DNA of 64,000 nucleotides from Protopterus annectens (taxonomy: Eukaryota; Chordata; Ceratodontiformes; Protopteridae). This document shows, in pieces, positions 47,678 through 56,450 of this stretch. Position 1 is the stretch's first letter. The number at the start of each line of letters is the position of its first letter. Position numbers and translations under genes: made by a program. The stretch covers positions 575,334,247 through 575,398,246 of the forward strand of contig NC_056749.1 in the NCBI RefSeq assembly GCF_019279795.1, written 5' to 3'. Under the pieces are notes generated by a model. It searched no databases. It worked only from the letters and a program-made list of their open reading frames with translations, and had not been told where the DNA came from.

Positions 47678-49579
47678 TTTCATGTAAGCTACCCTGCACT
47701 TCCTAATGTGAGGGCAAGCCCCCCTGCATTCACAATTTCTAAAACTACCCATGACGAGGTTCCACAACCTCAGAGAAGAGGGAGAAGATAAAACTCTCCA
47801 CGTCCAAAGTAAAGTCAATGCATGATGTAGACAGCCCTGAGCTAGCAAAATGTTGACAACAGGAAACTTAAGACATTCTTGATTCACCGTTCCTACACCA
47901 TTCAACAATGCCTAGGTTTCCTGATTAAGTACAACCAAATGCCCTACTGGTTAAAATGAAAGTGTTAAATGACTAACCACAAATGGCACTGTTGGTCAGG
48001 TCTGTCCCCATATAAGGACTCAAGAATAGCAATTGACAAAGAAACAACTATTTAAGCTGGTTCAATGCCAAGGAAAACTTTTACGGCTGCAGCAAGTCAA
48101 AAAGAGCTAAACAAAGAAGTTGAAAACCCAAAACAAATTAGACAAAGTGTCTAAAGCATACAGCAATCAACTTTATGTAGACAGTAAGAACTTCATTATC
48201 ATAAGCTGTTTACCTGGAGTTACTGACAGTGGAGTTGGCCATGTTGTCAAAGTAGTCATCCTGTGTCAGTTTCCAGTTCTTGAAATCTCCTTTAACAAAT
48301 CCAGAAATGATGACGAAAGAAAGAGCGAACAAATTTACCGCAGTGAAGCACTTATTAACAAATGCAGATTCACTGACACCAAACGCCAACAAGGCTATGG
48401 ATAAAAGGAAAAAAGGAAATGTCAGGCACATCAGAGCAACAGTTTCTTATTGAAAGTTATGAGTTCACATCAAACATGTGACTGTGCCAGTTAAAAACAC
48501 CCAACTGTCATACTTCAAGCCTATTTCCCAAAAATGGTTCTGCACCACACTATCACCAACTGTTTTGTTCATCATGAACAGGACAGATTATTTGCCCTCC
48601 TCCTGACTTCTAAGATATGTGTCTTGCCTTAACATTTAACTGGTCTTGAAAAATATATGTTTTAGTCCATGCTTTGTGTACTGCCCTTCCTGGTTAGCCG
48701 TTTGCATCTCTATTAATAACATGCCATTTTCCTTCATCAAGTGTTAACTCCTTATCGGAAATACTATAATCCTCTGACAGAAAAATAAGTTCTCGTAAGA
48801 CTGATATACATACAATGGCTCCAGTATGGATACTGGTAGACAGAAGTCAAAGCATCTACATGAACTCAAAAAATGTATAACTTATAAACATGGTAATAAA
48901 TGATGAATAGAAATGATATAATTAGTGTCCAAAAAATTGTGTATTTGATGCCTATAATGTAGCAAATGATGTATAGAAAAAAATTATTTCAAGAAAGAAG
49001 TAAAAACATTAAAAGTCAACTGTGTTACACATTTGTTATACGTTCCCAAATTTAGGCTATACAAGCTTCACAAACATCCACTATTTATTTTCCTTTCCTC
49101 ATTCTGCCACAAAATGCTAAAGCAACTGTATGTGTAACAGCCAAAGACATTAAGATGACATTTACAGTCTAAAATAGCATACATTTTGCTGTGAAACACA
49201 ATGTACTTCAAATTATTTTTTGCCTCAAAAATATGAATGCTATAGAATTACAGGTCTGTTTTTCCTGTTTACAAAATGGATCCAAATTCATGTAGGTGAG
49301 TAGGTGTGTATGTACCATATACAGAAAACTATTAAAATCATCAGAGCAGTCAATTTTGAACCTGCTTAAGATCTGCACTATCAAACCTCATATCCTGAAA
49401 GTACTAACCCCAATTCTTTAGTGGTTACAACATGGTCCTCCAAAGACTGCTTCTTACTTAATTTTCACTTTCTAAATAGCAGAAAATTTGGACTAAATGT
49501 GATTAAGCTTGCTAACAGTACCATACATTGTACCAGGAAGTACCGTGCATGTCACATTCTACAGTTTTTTAAAGTACAA

Positions 49580-49630
<51 letters not shown>

Positions 49631-50220
49631 CCGCCGTTTATAATCTTGAAATACTGAAATGTCGAATTTCAGAATCCTGAGACTATAAACCCAAATGTTT
49701 AAAATAGCAAAAGTTCATAATCACGAATTTGAATATCTCAAATTTGCAGTTATGGCCTTACGCTACGTGATGTCCGGGATTGTGTGTTTATGGTGCGCTG
49801 TGCCGTGTGTGTATCTAGGTGATTTGTCAGCTAAGTGAGTGCTTTGTAAGGGATTTGAGTGGTGGTTAGAGTGTGTTTGAGTGTGCTGATTTGTTTGATG
49901 TGTGTGTGACGGACTGGAGAATGCGCATGTGTGAGTTTGCTTTTGTTTCCTGTTTATGCAATCTCGGAGTTAGTATATATAAGTAGGGGGGTGCAAGGGG
50001 GCTTGCCCCCCTGCTTATGTGTGTATGAGTTGTGTATGTGTGTAGTTTTTGTTTGTTTATGTTGTGATGTGGGTGTTGTGGTGTATGTATAGTTTAGTAT
50101 TTGGTGTTTTGAATTGCATGGTTTGGGGCTCAGGGTTTTGTAGTTTCGGTGTTTTGTGGATTCGGTTTCATAGTTTCGAGATACTGAAATTCGATGTTTC
50201 AGTATTTCGAGATTATGAAG

Positions 50221-50269
<49 letters not shown>

Positions 50270-52917
50270 GAATAGTACTAGGCTAACTGCCCTTGTGAAC
50301 CATTTTTTAAGCCTAGCCAATTATCCCTTGTGAGACTCAAACCCTGCACCTTGTCTTTGTAAGGTAAACACCTTAACCATTAGGCCACCCTCCCAACCTT
50401 TATATAAGCACTGTGGGAAAAAAACATGTACATTTTTATAAAACACTGCAATAGGAAATGGAATACTCTTTTTACATATGAAAGGTATTACTTTTGTGGA
50501 CCTTTGGTCTAAGCCCTTTACTTTCAGTACAAACAGACATGTTTGCATCTGTGGATGTGCAGTTAGTACAGATGAAGGGAAAATGCTACAAAAATGATTA
50601 TCAATCCATCAGCTTTCCCAGGATCCTAACTCATTTTGCAATTGAATCTGAAGTGCCAAAAGATATTCATTGCAAAGTAAAGCCTGCAAGCAGATGTCAC
50701 TGACTAATATAAAAAAGAAATAAAACCCATGCAGATGCTGAATTATTCTACAGCTGGACCTCAGTGTCAAACAGAAACTTCACAGTGACCAATGACATGA
50801 GTAAGAGTGAAGTGACTCTACATCATTAGCTGAGGTAAGAAACCAGACAAGCAAATGTTCACAAGGATCGATGCGCAAGAACTACGGCACAAAAAAAATT
50901 ACAGACATTCTACTGACCTGTCAGAAGCATAATCAGTATTGCAGCAAATATATCTGGATATTTTGCTAGAACCCCTGGTACATTCACAGAGATGTGTCCT
51001 TCAAAGAAGCTTGAAATTTTTTTCTCAACCAGATTGTCGAAAGTTGAACTCCATGCTCTGGCGACACTCGCTGTGCCTGATTGAAAGAAGATATAAAAGT
51101 GGAAAATGCTGCTAAACAGTTTAAAAACGGCAGCACACTTAAATGATTATTTTCTTCCAATACTAAAATCAGACCAGAAATATTTGTTTGATAAATGGAT
51201 ATTGAACAAAAGCCTTTCATATAGTTAATTGGACGCCTTTCATATAGTTAATCAGACCTTGGTAAAAGCAGATAGTATTCTAAAGCAGAACCAAACATAA
51301 CAGCCCTCCTCACTGCTTGATAGTGCAAAACATTTTATTGTGTTACTACACAAAGAAACAACATGCAGATGTCAGGAAACATCACTGTCCTTACCCCAAG
51401 CAAACAGAGATGGAGCTCAGGCTGTGGTGTAGGTAGACCACAAACCAAGTCTAACACACACACATTCCACCCCCAGTGGAGGATGTTTTGGGAGCATACT
51501 CCCATGATTTTTATATATTGGGAAATTCCTACAGCATAATAACCTAATCTATACGACAGCAGCACACTACATAAACTTGGAAAGTTCAAGGACATCTCCC
51601 TTTTTTACTCCATGTTTTGGGAAAGGCCACTGAATGTTGTCTCAAAGTATAAGCTTATTTTTAGCCACCTAAGATTAGGGCAACAGTGCAGTAGAAGAGT
51701 CTTCATCCTTACCTTCAAAAGAAATGCAAGTTAAAAAGGCAGTTAACAAGACACTACAGTTTTAAAAGAAAGATGCATGGCAGCTTGAGGCCAGCACTCA
51801 CAGATACAGGACACTGCCACATATAAGCAAGAAAGAACCCTGCAGTTCTTGTCTCTCTCTCTCTCTGAAGCAAAAAAGATTTGGTTGAAGAATATGTCAA
51901 AATTTTGGTATTACCTACTAATGCAATCTTTATTAAGAGATGCATACTGAAAATTCAGCTTTCAAGATTCAGTCCACCTTTCTCATTGCAAAAATATCTT
52001 AAGGCTGCACAACAGAGTTCTGTATTTTTTTTCTTGCTGCATACAGCATTAAATTAAGGTATGTGTCAGTGTACATTACAGCCTCCCCCGTCACATATTT
52101 AAAGGTATGCACCCCTTGAACAGATTTTCCATCAGCTCCATATATGGTCTATTTCATGGTGAATGTGCCAGTTTGGCTACTAGTTTCAAAATTGCACATA
52201 TTGTTTGAGTATTCCATTATAAATCTCAGACAATATACCAATGTTCGGTCTTTTAAAAATAATCAAAATAGCAAAATATGCCAGAACCGGGAGGTAATGC
52301 AACTCTAAAAGAAGAATGTGCCCTTCATCCCTGAGCTGTGCAACTATGAAGATAGAACAATTCAGTACAACTTTGTAGTGCTTGTCAAAATCAATTTAAA
52401 CTCTCTGGTGGTACCGCTAGACATGTGGCAAGCCAGCTCAATCTTCACATTTCAAACCCTTACTTTTATGCTGCAATTAAGTTGTTTAGAAATCAGTGCA
52501 TCTCATCTTCTTTACTTACCTATTACATAAGAAAGTATTAGATTCCATCCTATGATATATGCCCAAATTTCTCCAACAGTGACATAGCTGTACAAGTAGG
52601 CAGACCCAGTTTTGGGGACCCGGGCCCCAAGTTCAGCATAGCAGAGCCCTGCAGGTACGGAGGCAATTGCAGCAGTCAGAAAAGAGAGCACAATAGCAGG
52701 ACCCGCTTTGTCCCTGGCTACCTCCCCTACTAACACATAGACCCCTGCACCAAGAGTACTTCCTATCCCCAGGGCAATTAGGTCCAGGGTGGTCAGGCAG
52801 CGGGCAAAGCGGGTCTCTTTCATGCTGCAGTCCATCTTCTGTCTACGGATCAGCTTCTTTCCAAATTCAGCTACCTTTCTAGTGGCCATCTTTTCAGGAT
52901 CTTTTAAGTTTCTCTTT
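24942..52917 (-). CDS. SLC7A3: SLC7A3, cationic amino acid transporter 3 (CAT-3), whole gene span
   Basis: A plasma-membrane permease of the CAT group of the APC superfamily; family members carry arginine, lysine and ornithine without sodium. Eleven coding exons, all with GT-AG splice sites and compatible phases, give 604 residues (human CAT-3 has 619). The N-terminal region carries [11 protein letters not shown] and [15 protein letters not shown]. Glu107 in VTVGEIWAY aligns with the Glu known to be essential in mouse CAT-1. Exon 7 carries [18 protein letters not shown], and exons 10-11 carry the C-terminal CAT domain ([17 protein letters not shown]). CAT-3 rather than CAT-1 or CAT-2 is favoured by [20 protein letters not shown]-type [20 protein letters not shown], the [12 protein letters not shown] stretch and LFFPNN. 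A sequon (NST) lies in the exon-4 loop, as in other CATs. Upstream non-coding exon(s) were not found. ATTAAA at minus 24699-24694 is a possible polyadenylation signal. Confidence 0.93.
25189..25797. mobile_element. Non-autonomous DNA transposon, TTAA target site, with telomere-like words
   Basis: Ends GGGGGTTTATATCAGT and (inverted) GGGGGTCTATATCAGT lie in inverted orientation, flanked on both sides by ATTAA. The inverted match extends some tens of bases (GTTCGAAC words near both ends). The middle is G/T-rich and holds several TTAGGGTTAGGG words separated by other sequence. TTAA duplications are used by Kolobok and piggyBac transposons; the G-rich ends favour a Kolobok-like family (inference). 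No transposase is present. It sits in the last intron of SLC7A3. Confidence 0.75.
25803..26480. other. Intron DNA without recognised features
   Basis: Part of the last SLC7A3 intron. A C-run lies at 26161-26173; otherwise it is AT-rich with no motif. Confidence 0.45.
26560..26626 (-). ncRNA. Hammerhead ribozyme motif at the Penelope 3' end
   Basis: Minus strand: CTGATGA (26615-26609), stem II GUCUAC/GUAGAU around an 8-nt loop (six pairs, one G-U), GAAA (26587-26584), palindromic AGCGCU as a minimal stem III, then UUC as the cleavage triplet. Stem I is GU/AC, an internal UU/UA bulge, then AUGU/ACAU. All core bases are present. Penelope-like elements are known to carry minimal hammerheads that often work as dimers through such a palindromic stem III. 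Activity is unproven. Confidence 0.7.
26962..28386 (-). CDS. Penelope-like reverse transcriptase C-terminal half plus GIY-YIG endonuclease
   Basis: A 474-residue open frame. Residues about 25-36 read [12 protein letters not shown]; the catalytic RYLDDIF lies at about 61-67; INFLDVDF follows. A thumb-like region has [21 protein letters not shown] Cys cluster (CESCNYC, near 305-315) is followed by the GIY-YIG domain from about 347: VVYLASC, FYVGKT, the helix [10 protein letters not shown] with its conserved Arg, and ALARHCNE. The reverse transcriptase amino-terminal part lies upstream in separate open stretches, so this is not a full protein. The C-terminal tail after about 450 is hydrophobic and may be read-on sequence. 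Confidence 0.85.
   Translation of the reverse strand: MLDVILNSNFVKFNSEIYKQVVGVAMGSPCGASYANLVLSHWEFENILKKEVYKKVKLYNRYLDDIFTMFEGNEHEAKVFVEYLNNSTPFLRFTYTFHEDTINFLDVDFKKDLVGKKYLAKICRKPMYSNTLLHFTNCHPFYQKRSVLKGQLVRAARMTTEINTFEDECSLLRNLFLSRGYPESLVFELIGEVRHKRLCGTYSPVLSRRPQNTSGGGVNSIELTTILHLPLDSVDESDKPFFKKSFITPFCTEAGKISNILRRNWNLLLHERDLEEKVGTYPTIIFRKGRNLKNIVKTNVRKFHRIEGTYKCESCNYCRYIGTGTSFMVNHYVYKARGRYNCNSKSVVYLASCQSCPAFYVGKTDRKRKERIYEHIYHIKKNSNTNALARHCNEYPTNHFWFKIIDQVVTDGKGGPCQLLLEKCEFLWQLRLNSYTLPGFEITSLSCILKLKSFALVDFSFFLLINFSLIIARD
29210..29318 (-). CDS. SLC7A3: SLC7A3 coding exon 10 (residues 535-570)
   Basis: Acceptor TTCTGTAG, donor CAG|GTAAAT; 109 nt. It codes [20 protein letters not shown] and [10 protein letters not shown]. 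Confidence 0.93.
29770..29936 (-). CDS. SLC7A3: SLC7A3 coding exon 9 (residues 479-534)
   Basis: Acceptor TATCTTCTAG, donor AAG|GTAAGG; 167 nt. It codes two hydrophobic segments and [13 protein letters not shown], the start of the C-terminal CAT domain. Confidence 0.93.
30660..30805 (-). CDS. SLC7A3: SLC7A3 coding exon 8 (residues 430-478)
   Basis: Acceptor CTCACTGCAG, donor T|GTAAGT; 146 nt. It codes [20 protein letters not shown], the large cytoplasmic loop, then [24 protein letters not shown] and LFFP favour CAT-3. Confidence 0.93.
30806..33343. other. SLC7A3 introns 6 and 7 around exon 7
   Basis: No gene other than exon 7 (31125-31227). About 32700-32975 holds a two-copy tandem repeat with a period near 210 bp: GAGTAACCCTACTG ... 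TCAATGAAAACC, then CAGTAACTCTACTG ... TTAATGAAAACC. A C-run and (CA)n run lies at 33002-33038. The remainder is AT-rich and featureless. Confidence 0.55.
31125..31227 (-). CDS. SLC7A3: SLC7A3 coding exon 7 (residues 396-429)
   Basis: Acceptor GTCTTGCAG, donor CAG|GTATGG; 103 nt. It codes [19 protein letters not shown] and a helix ending VCVLILR. Confidence 0.93.
33344..33483 (-). CDS. SLC7A3: SLC7A3 coding exon 6 (residues 349-395)
   Basis: Acceptor CCTTTATCAG, donor CAG|GTGAGG; 140 nt. It codes [20 protein letters not shown] and [20 protein letters not shown]. In CAT-2 the equivalent segment is the alternatively spliced one that sets substrate affinity; only one version is seen here. Confidence 0.94.
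33484..35140. other. Intron DNA without recognised features
   Basis: AT-rich to about 34500, then more GC-rich DNA with no recognisable frame. It could include the outer part of the DIRS element that follows. Confidence 0.45.
35145..35555. repeat. DIRS 3' end: two direct copies of the terminal repeat
   Basis: The blocks about 35145-35225 and 35475-35555 share TGTCCTTC, TCAC-GTTG-AGTATTCAT and ACACTAGG words. Inverted, the same block lies at about 38560-38640. One copy fits the terminal repeat and one the internal complementary region used for circle formation in DIRS elements. Confidence 0.6.
38560..38640. repeat. DIRS 5' terminal repeat (inverted relative to the 3' copies)
   Basis: Its reverse complement reads GTCCTTCCATTTACTGTTGC then ATTCATAACAC, matching the blocks at 35145 and 35475. 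Confidence 0.65.
38811..39033 (-). CDS. SLC7A3: SLC7A3 coding exon 5 (residues 275-348)
   Basis: Acceptor TTACTAG, donor CAG|GTAGGA; 223 nt. It codes [15 protein letters not shown], two membrane helices with [10 protein letters not shown], the [12 protein letters not shown] loop and [19 protein letters not shown] and SPLPEAF are CAT-3-like. Confidence 0.95.
39963..40075 (-). CDS. SLC7A3: SLC7A3 coding exon 4 (residues 237-274)
   Basis: Acceptor GTATCTGCAG, donor CAG|GTAGGT; 113 nt. It codes [16 protein letters not shown] and [16 protein letters not shown], the most conserved stretch of the CAT family. Confidence 0.95.
40217..41790 (-). repeat. Tandem duplication, unit 1 (LINE 3' part)
   Basis: A 1574-bp unit directly followed by a 1573-bp unit (41791-43363) that differs at only a few positions (for example one T fewer in a T-run near 40314, and single changes near 40532 and 40986). 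It covers part of the reverse transcriptase and the 3' untranslated region of the LINE at 40217-45480. It starts with GGATCCCATCCAAG and ends with ACCTGCAGGCCT; the next unit starts at the same word. Confidence 0.95.
41791..43363 (-). repeat. Tandem duplication, unit 2 (LINE 3' part)
   Basis: This unit is continuous with the rest of the LINE to its right (CCTTCATTTTTGAG), so it is the parental part, and unit 1 is the extra copy. Both units carry the same reading-frame breaks and the same YTDN box, so the LINE was already dead when it was duplicated. Confidence 0.93.
42218..43485 (-). pseudogene. LINE reverse transcriptase, parental copy
   Basis: 193 residues (43485-42904) start [20 protein letters not shown] and run through [17 protein letters not shown] and QYTDNTTLI. 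Two further open stretches in other frames (42854-42651; 42769-42218) hold the thumb and the C-terminal word [15 protein letters not shown], seen at the end of CR1/L2-type proteins. The second catalytic Asp is Asn. Confidence 0.8.
44633..45100 (-). pseudogene. LINE AP-type endonuclease domain
   Basis: A 155-residue open stretch with [29 protein letters not shown] and GGGTALLYK. It is truncated downstream by a stop before the rest of ORF2 (44204-43643). Confidence 0.75.
45560..46310. repeat. Three related repeat blocks in the LINE 5' region
   Basis: GGGGGATAGCACAAGGGGTG starts blocks at about 45834, 45967 and 46250. Each continues GTAAAC-GGTGGAATGCAAAG and a CAGTGAAAC-AGAG word. The first and third also share the preceding CAGCAGGATTCTAATATAG. 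Units 1 and 2 are adjacent (period near 133 bp) and share AAGACAAGAGTAATGGGCA. This looks like a variable promoter-type monomer array. Confidence 0.7.
46758..47145. repeat. Three-unit tandem repeat
   Basis: CTGCTCTT(G/C)A(G/A)GCT-AAAATGTATATCC is followed by TTGTTTAG-TCTGCAGTACTG, TTAGATTGTATGGG and GACTGCAGAGTT-CTTGAGT. The block is present three times with spacings of about 120 and 140 bp. A separate repeat, ATTCAATTGCT-AAGAGCACTT with GTCCTGGTGGGAGAC, occurs at 46151-46190 and at 47159-47205, bracketing the array. Confidence 0.75.
47379..47500 (-). mobile_element. tRNA-derived SINE, copy A
   Basis: On the minus strand a tRNA-like head has an A-box word TGGCATAATGG and a B-box word GGTTTGATTCT at the usual spacing. 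It is followed by ATTGGCTAGGCTTGAAATG and GGGGCAGTTAGCCTAGTA. The tail pairs CTAGGCT with AGCCTAG, like the 3' tail of the CR1-type LINEs at 5449 and 12947. Confidence 0.8.
47618..47676. repeat. (AC)n microsatellite
   Basis: About 28 AC units. Confidence 0.95.
48214..48394 (-). CDS. SLC7A3: SLC7A3 coding exon 3 (residues 177-236)
   Basis: Flanked by TTATCCATAG and CAG|GTAAAC; 181 nt, phases 1 to 2. It codes [17 protein letters not shown], a membrane helix, [17 protein letters not shown] and a loop with an NST glycosylation sequon. Confidence 0.95.
48395..49580. other. SLC7A3 intron 3, proximal part, nothing recognised
   Basis: AT-rich DNA without motif or coding signal. Confidence 0.45.
49582..50266. 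repeat. (TA)n microsatellite split by an insertion
   Basis: TA units at 49582-49628 and 50224-50266 flank the inverted-repeat element at 49629-50223. They are most simply one original array. Confidence 0.85.
49629..50223. mobile_element. Non-autonomous DNA transposon inserted in a TA array
   Basis: About 70 bp at each end are inverted copies: TTTATAATCTTGAAATACTG on the left, and CTTCATAATCTCGAAATACTG-type sequence read inward from the right, both followed by a TCGAATTTCAG word. The ends themselves contain smaller internal repeats. The middle is G/T-rich and has a near-perfect G-run/C-run hairpin at about 49985-50020. The TA flanks hide the target duplication, but a TA or TTAA-like preference is likely. 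No transposase. Confidence 0.7.
50276..50398 (-). mobile_element. tRNA-derived SINE, copy B
   Basis: Minus strand: A-box word TGGCCTAATGG, B-box word GGTTTGAGTCT, then ATTGGCTAGGCTTAAAAAATG and GGGCAGTTAGCCTAGTA. Same family as copy A at 47379-47500; its 3' end abuts the TA microsatellite. Confidence 0.82.
50918..51076 (-). CDS. SLC7A3: SLC7A3 coding exon 2 (residues 124-176)
   Basis: The acceptor ATTCAATCAG is before 51076 and the donor CAG|GTCAGT is at 50917; the exon is 159 nt. It starts [15 protein letters not shown], continues through the extracellular loop, and ends in [24 protein letters not shown] is the CAT-3 form; CAT-1 and CAT-2 have TSSVARAWS. Confidence 0.93.
51077..52519. other. 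SLC7A3 intron after the first coding exon
   Basis: 1443 bp without recognised repeat or gene. A near-duplicate CCTTTCATATAGTTAAT occurs twice at 51213-51250. Confidence 0.5.
52520..52917 (-). CDS. SLC7A3: SLC7A3 first coding exon (residues 1-123)
   Basis: The acceptor TTTCTGCAG precedes 52917. A 28-nt untranslated lead is followed by ATG at 52889. The donor G|GTAAGT lies at 52519 (phase 1). It codes the cytoplasmic start (KKLIRRQ), TM1 with [17 protein letters not shown]2, and [15 protein letters not shown] through TM3 with Glu107. The ATG matches the start position of other CAT proteins. The untranslated lead cut by an acceptor shows that at least one more 5' exon lies upstream. Confidence 0.95.
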
Positions 52918-53967
52918 CTGCAGAAATATAAACATAAAAGTAAAGAACATATTAAGACAGATTATCCCATAAATGTTATAAACCAGTTTTCTTGCTATAG
53001 TCCACATTTTATTTAAAATGAGCACATAATACACTTGTCCCCAGCCCAGACTTAAAGATTAACAAACTGTGTGCCTAACTGGCAAAATGGCATTTATCAG
53101 ATGTGTGTTTCAAATAGCAAAGTTAGCAACAATTTTATAACAAGTCTATAACAATACTGATGAAAGGTTTAAAAAAAAAGTCAGGTGTTGTGAACCACAT
53201 TAAAGGGCACATATACATAACAACAAATCTTCATTTACAGTCAAATAGAAATCATCAAGTTCTTTATATATTGCTTTACCATTTGCAAAGGAGGTGTCCT
53301 CTTTCTAGATAATTGCATATTATGCATAACATTTTTCCAGAGATTTAATGTTATTTATTGAGCCAGACCATAATGCTATTACAGTGCATCAATAAATCTT
53401 TACCACACATGTATACTTATTATTTCTTTATACTGACTTTGGGGCTCATGGAACAGTTTTGTACAGTTTCCTTTATAATGATTCTACCACAATTTTCCTA
53501 AATCTATATATGTGTCTGAACTTTCCTTGCACACAGATTACTAGTTTTGTACCATTAACCCAGACAAATCATGCTGTATTATATTTATCTAGAATTGTGT
53601 GCATTACATATTTATTCCAGATAGCAAGAAACCAAACAAATAATTCTATATTTACCATCTGGCTTAATTTTTTGCTATAGATATTTAAAGCTACATTTTT
53701 CACTAAAATATTATTTCAGACCTCCTTCCCCCACTCACTCTAGAAGGCTTTTACTGTTTGAGAATGCTTACACCAATATTTCCTGCCTTTAAGTGGAAGG
53801 ATTAAGAGGTTGGTGAGTGTTGCACTACATTACTGCACACCTCCTTTGTTTACATGTTAGGGGAGGGGCAATTTATAAGCCCATTTTATATTGTCTGTGA
53901 CAGAATGTAACAATTATCCATGCTTATAAGAAATTGGTCCAATCAAGATGTTCTGCAATCATACGCC
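52918..53967. other. Upstream intron or flank of SLC7A3, nothing recognised
   Basis: AT-rich DNA. The 5' non-coding exon and promoter of SLC7A3 should lie somewhere to the right, but no CpG-rich or TATA-linked start can be singled out. Confidence 0.4.
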
Positions 53968-54146
53968 CATGGCCGGCCTTAGGCATAGGCCAACTAGGCG
54001 GCCGCCTAGGGCGCTGCTCTATTAGGGGCGCTTTTCCAGTATTTATTTGGTGTAGGTAGGCCAGGATGGGGGCACCAGGTGGTGTGGTAGGGGATGCTGT
54101 GGAGCCCTTTTGCCTAGGGCACCAGTTGACCTAAGGCCACTCCTGT
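53968..54146. mobile_element. Short hAT-like non-autonomous transposon
   Basis: About 180 GC-rich bp with imperfect inverted ends: GGCCTTAGGCATAGGCCAAC on the left and, inverted, GGCCTTAGGTCAACTGG on the right, both followed by a GCCTAGGGC-type word. It is flanked by an 8-bp target duplication with one mismatch (CATACGCC at 53960-53967, GATACGCC at 54147-54154), the hAT length. Confidence 0.65.
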
Positions 54147-54154
54147 GATACGCC

Positions 54155-54319
54155 ATTTAATGTGAAGTGTCCTACACTGGTGTAGACGAGCTGTTCTGTT
54201 TACTCTGCTTTATCAGCGTTATGACTGACTATAGTTTCTTCAAGCCACTGTGCAACAGAGAGCAGAGGTGAATAGCCTTTTTGAACACATTGTCAAAAAA
54301 TACGATTTCTACTTTTGCA

Positions 54320-54382
<63 letters not shown>

Positions 54383-54792
54383 GCAGGGCAGCAGCTCCCA
54401 TCAAAACAAACTGGCTTAACTTTAAGTAAATATCAATGAATCTACTAAATTTTTCACAAGAAATCTAGTTAGAATAGTATAAAAGGGTTAAACCCATGAA
54501 TCTGTTTTTATAATTATACGCACATATACATATATATCCTTAAATGGACAAGATAAGATCAGCCCACCCCTCTTCCGCTCACAGAGCTCCTCTATTCTAT
54601 TTAATCTAGTACTTAGCCAGTACTCCACATTTTCTGAAGTAGTTAAATTTTCACCATTCTAGTGAACAAAAGTGCTCAAAACTATATTAAAATGCATTAA
54701 GATGTGGAAAACTCACTAAAAGTGACTTGATTGTCTAACAGGTACCTGGCTCCTCTGTTCCTTCCAGCTCAGCAAAAGTTTTACTCAGTATA

Positions 54793-54852
<60 letters not shown>

Positions 54853-55118
54853 TATGCATGTATATATACATATATATGTATGCATAGAGTTTTTTTTTTT
54901 TTGCTCATTTCCTAAAAATTGTTCTGGAACAATGTTGAGGACTTTAACTCTGTCAACTTTGTAAGTTTATAAGAGCAATGTTAAAAAATATATATATCCT
55001 TATTTTTGGGCCTTAATGCCCCTAGTATTTATGGCTTTGTCCAGATTGCTCCAAGGCACACATACATATATATTTACATATACACACGTCCATATACACA
55101 AATATGTTTTATATCTAC

Positions 55119-55183
<65 letters not shown>

Positions 55184-56414
55184 GTTGCCCTAAATCATCA
55201 CTTTCTAACTCTATTACTGAGTATTCTGTTATGTATGATGATGTCAATAATAAGTACATCAGAACACATTATCCAAACATGGAAAATGCATTTGCTGATA
55301 TTGTTTCAGTGTGTTCTGTCCTTTATGCAAACCCAGGTACTTGCAGGAAAAAGCAGTAGTAAAGATGTGAGTAGCCAGAACTTGATGAGTAATACTGCTG
55401 GCAGGCTGACTGATTGCAATGGCTATCTGGAAGCTTTGCAAGGCTCTAAATCTCAAGTATTACAGAGCTGATCAAAATGCATTCTAGTATCACTGCCAAT
55501 CAGCAGTGGTGCCAGGTGTACCTACCCCAACTTGGTGCTTCAGTTTCTCCATGTTTATTCAAACTAATTTTCCTTATCTCAGTGCCATGAAGCCAGTTCT
55601 GATGACAGGAGTAAAGAACATTTCATTCTATAGTGCAAACTTTAGACATGTACACCCCCCATGAACCAACATGCTTGAAAAGCAAGACAGAGCTAACACA
55701 TTCAGTTGCAATACTGTTTCCCAAAGGTAGTCTTCAATAATCACCACATGTCAGATATCCACTAATTACTCTACACCCAGCAGGCCACAACCAATAAAAC
55801 TGACTGCAAGAATATATTCCCCCAAAACCAGGAACATAACTATCCCTAGGAATTGTGATTAGTTACTACACCTGTGTGCAACCTCTGTTCTTTGGAAAGT
55901 GCTATGAAGTTCACCACATTAAAAGAAAGGTTATAAAAGAAAACTTATTCAAACTAACACCATTCAGGCTATCATGATAAAAAGCAGTGACATCTGGTTG
56001 TTTAAACTTCAAAAATCAAATTCAACCAAGACAGCGCTGGAACAATCAACATCTGAAGAAGTTCTTACTGTGAGTATTTATTAAAGAATGAAAGCATTCA
56101 ACTAAAAACTGATTGTCTCATTTGTGTTGTTTTAAGGTGACTGTTCCAACTCTGTCTTGGTGGAATTTGATTTTTAGTTATGTGACTGCCTTGTATGCTG
56201 GATTGTTTTGTTTTCTAGACATCTGGCTGTTGATCACATTGAATTTCTGCTTTTTATCGTGGTATACTGTTGTTTTTTTTCAGCAGCTTGAATGCCATTG
56301 TTTGGTTACCATTCATCCCCTGCCCACATGTAAGTGCATCCTACCACATGATGATAAAGACCAAAAAGCCAGAAGGAACAATCCAGGACCTGCCAATAGA
56401 CGACACGCTTTTAT

Positions 56415-56450
<36 letters not shown>

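Noticed and set aside
47379-50398. Functional tRNA genes at the two A-box/B-box sites
   Set aside because: The tRNA-like heads lack a convincing acceptor stem and are joined to a LINE-type tail; they are SINEs.
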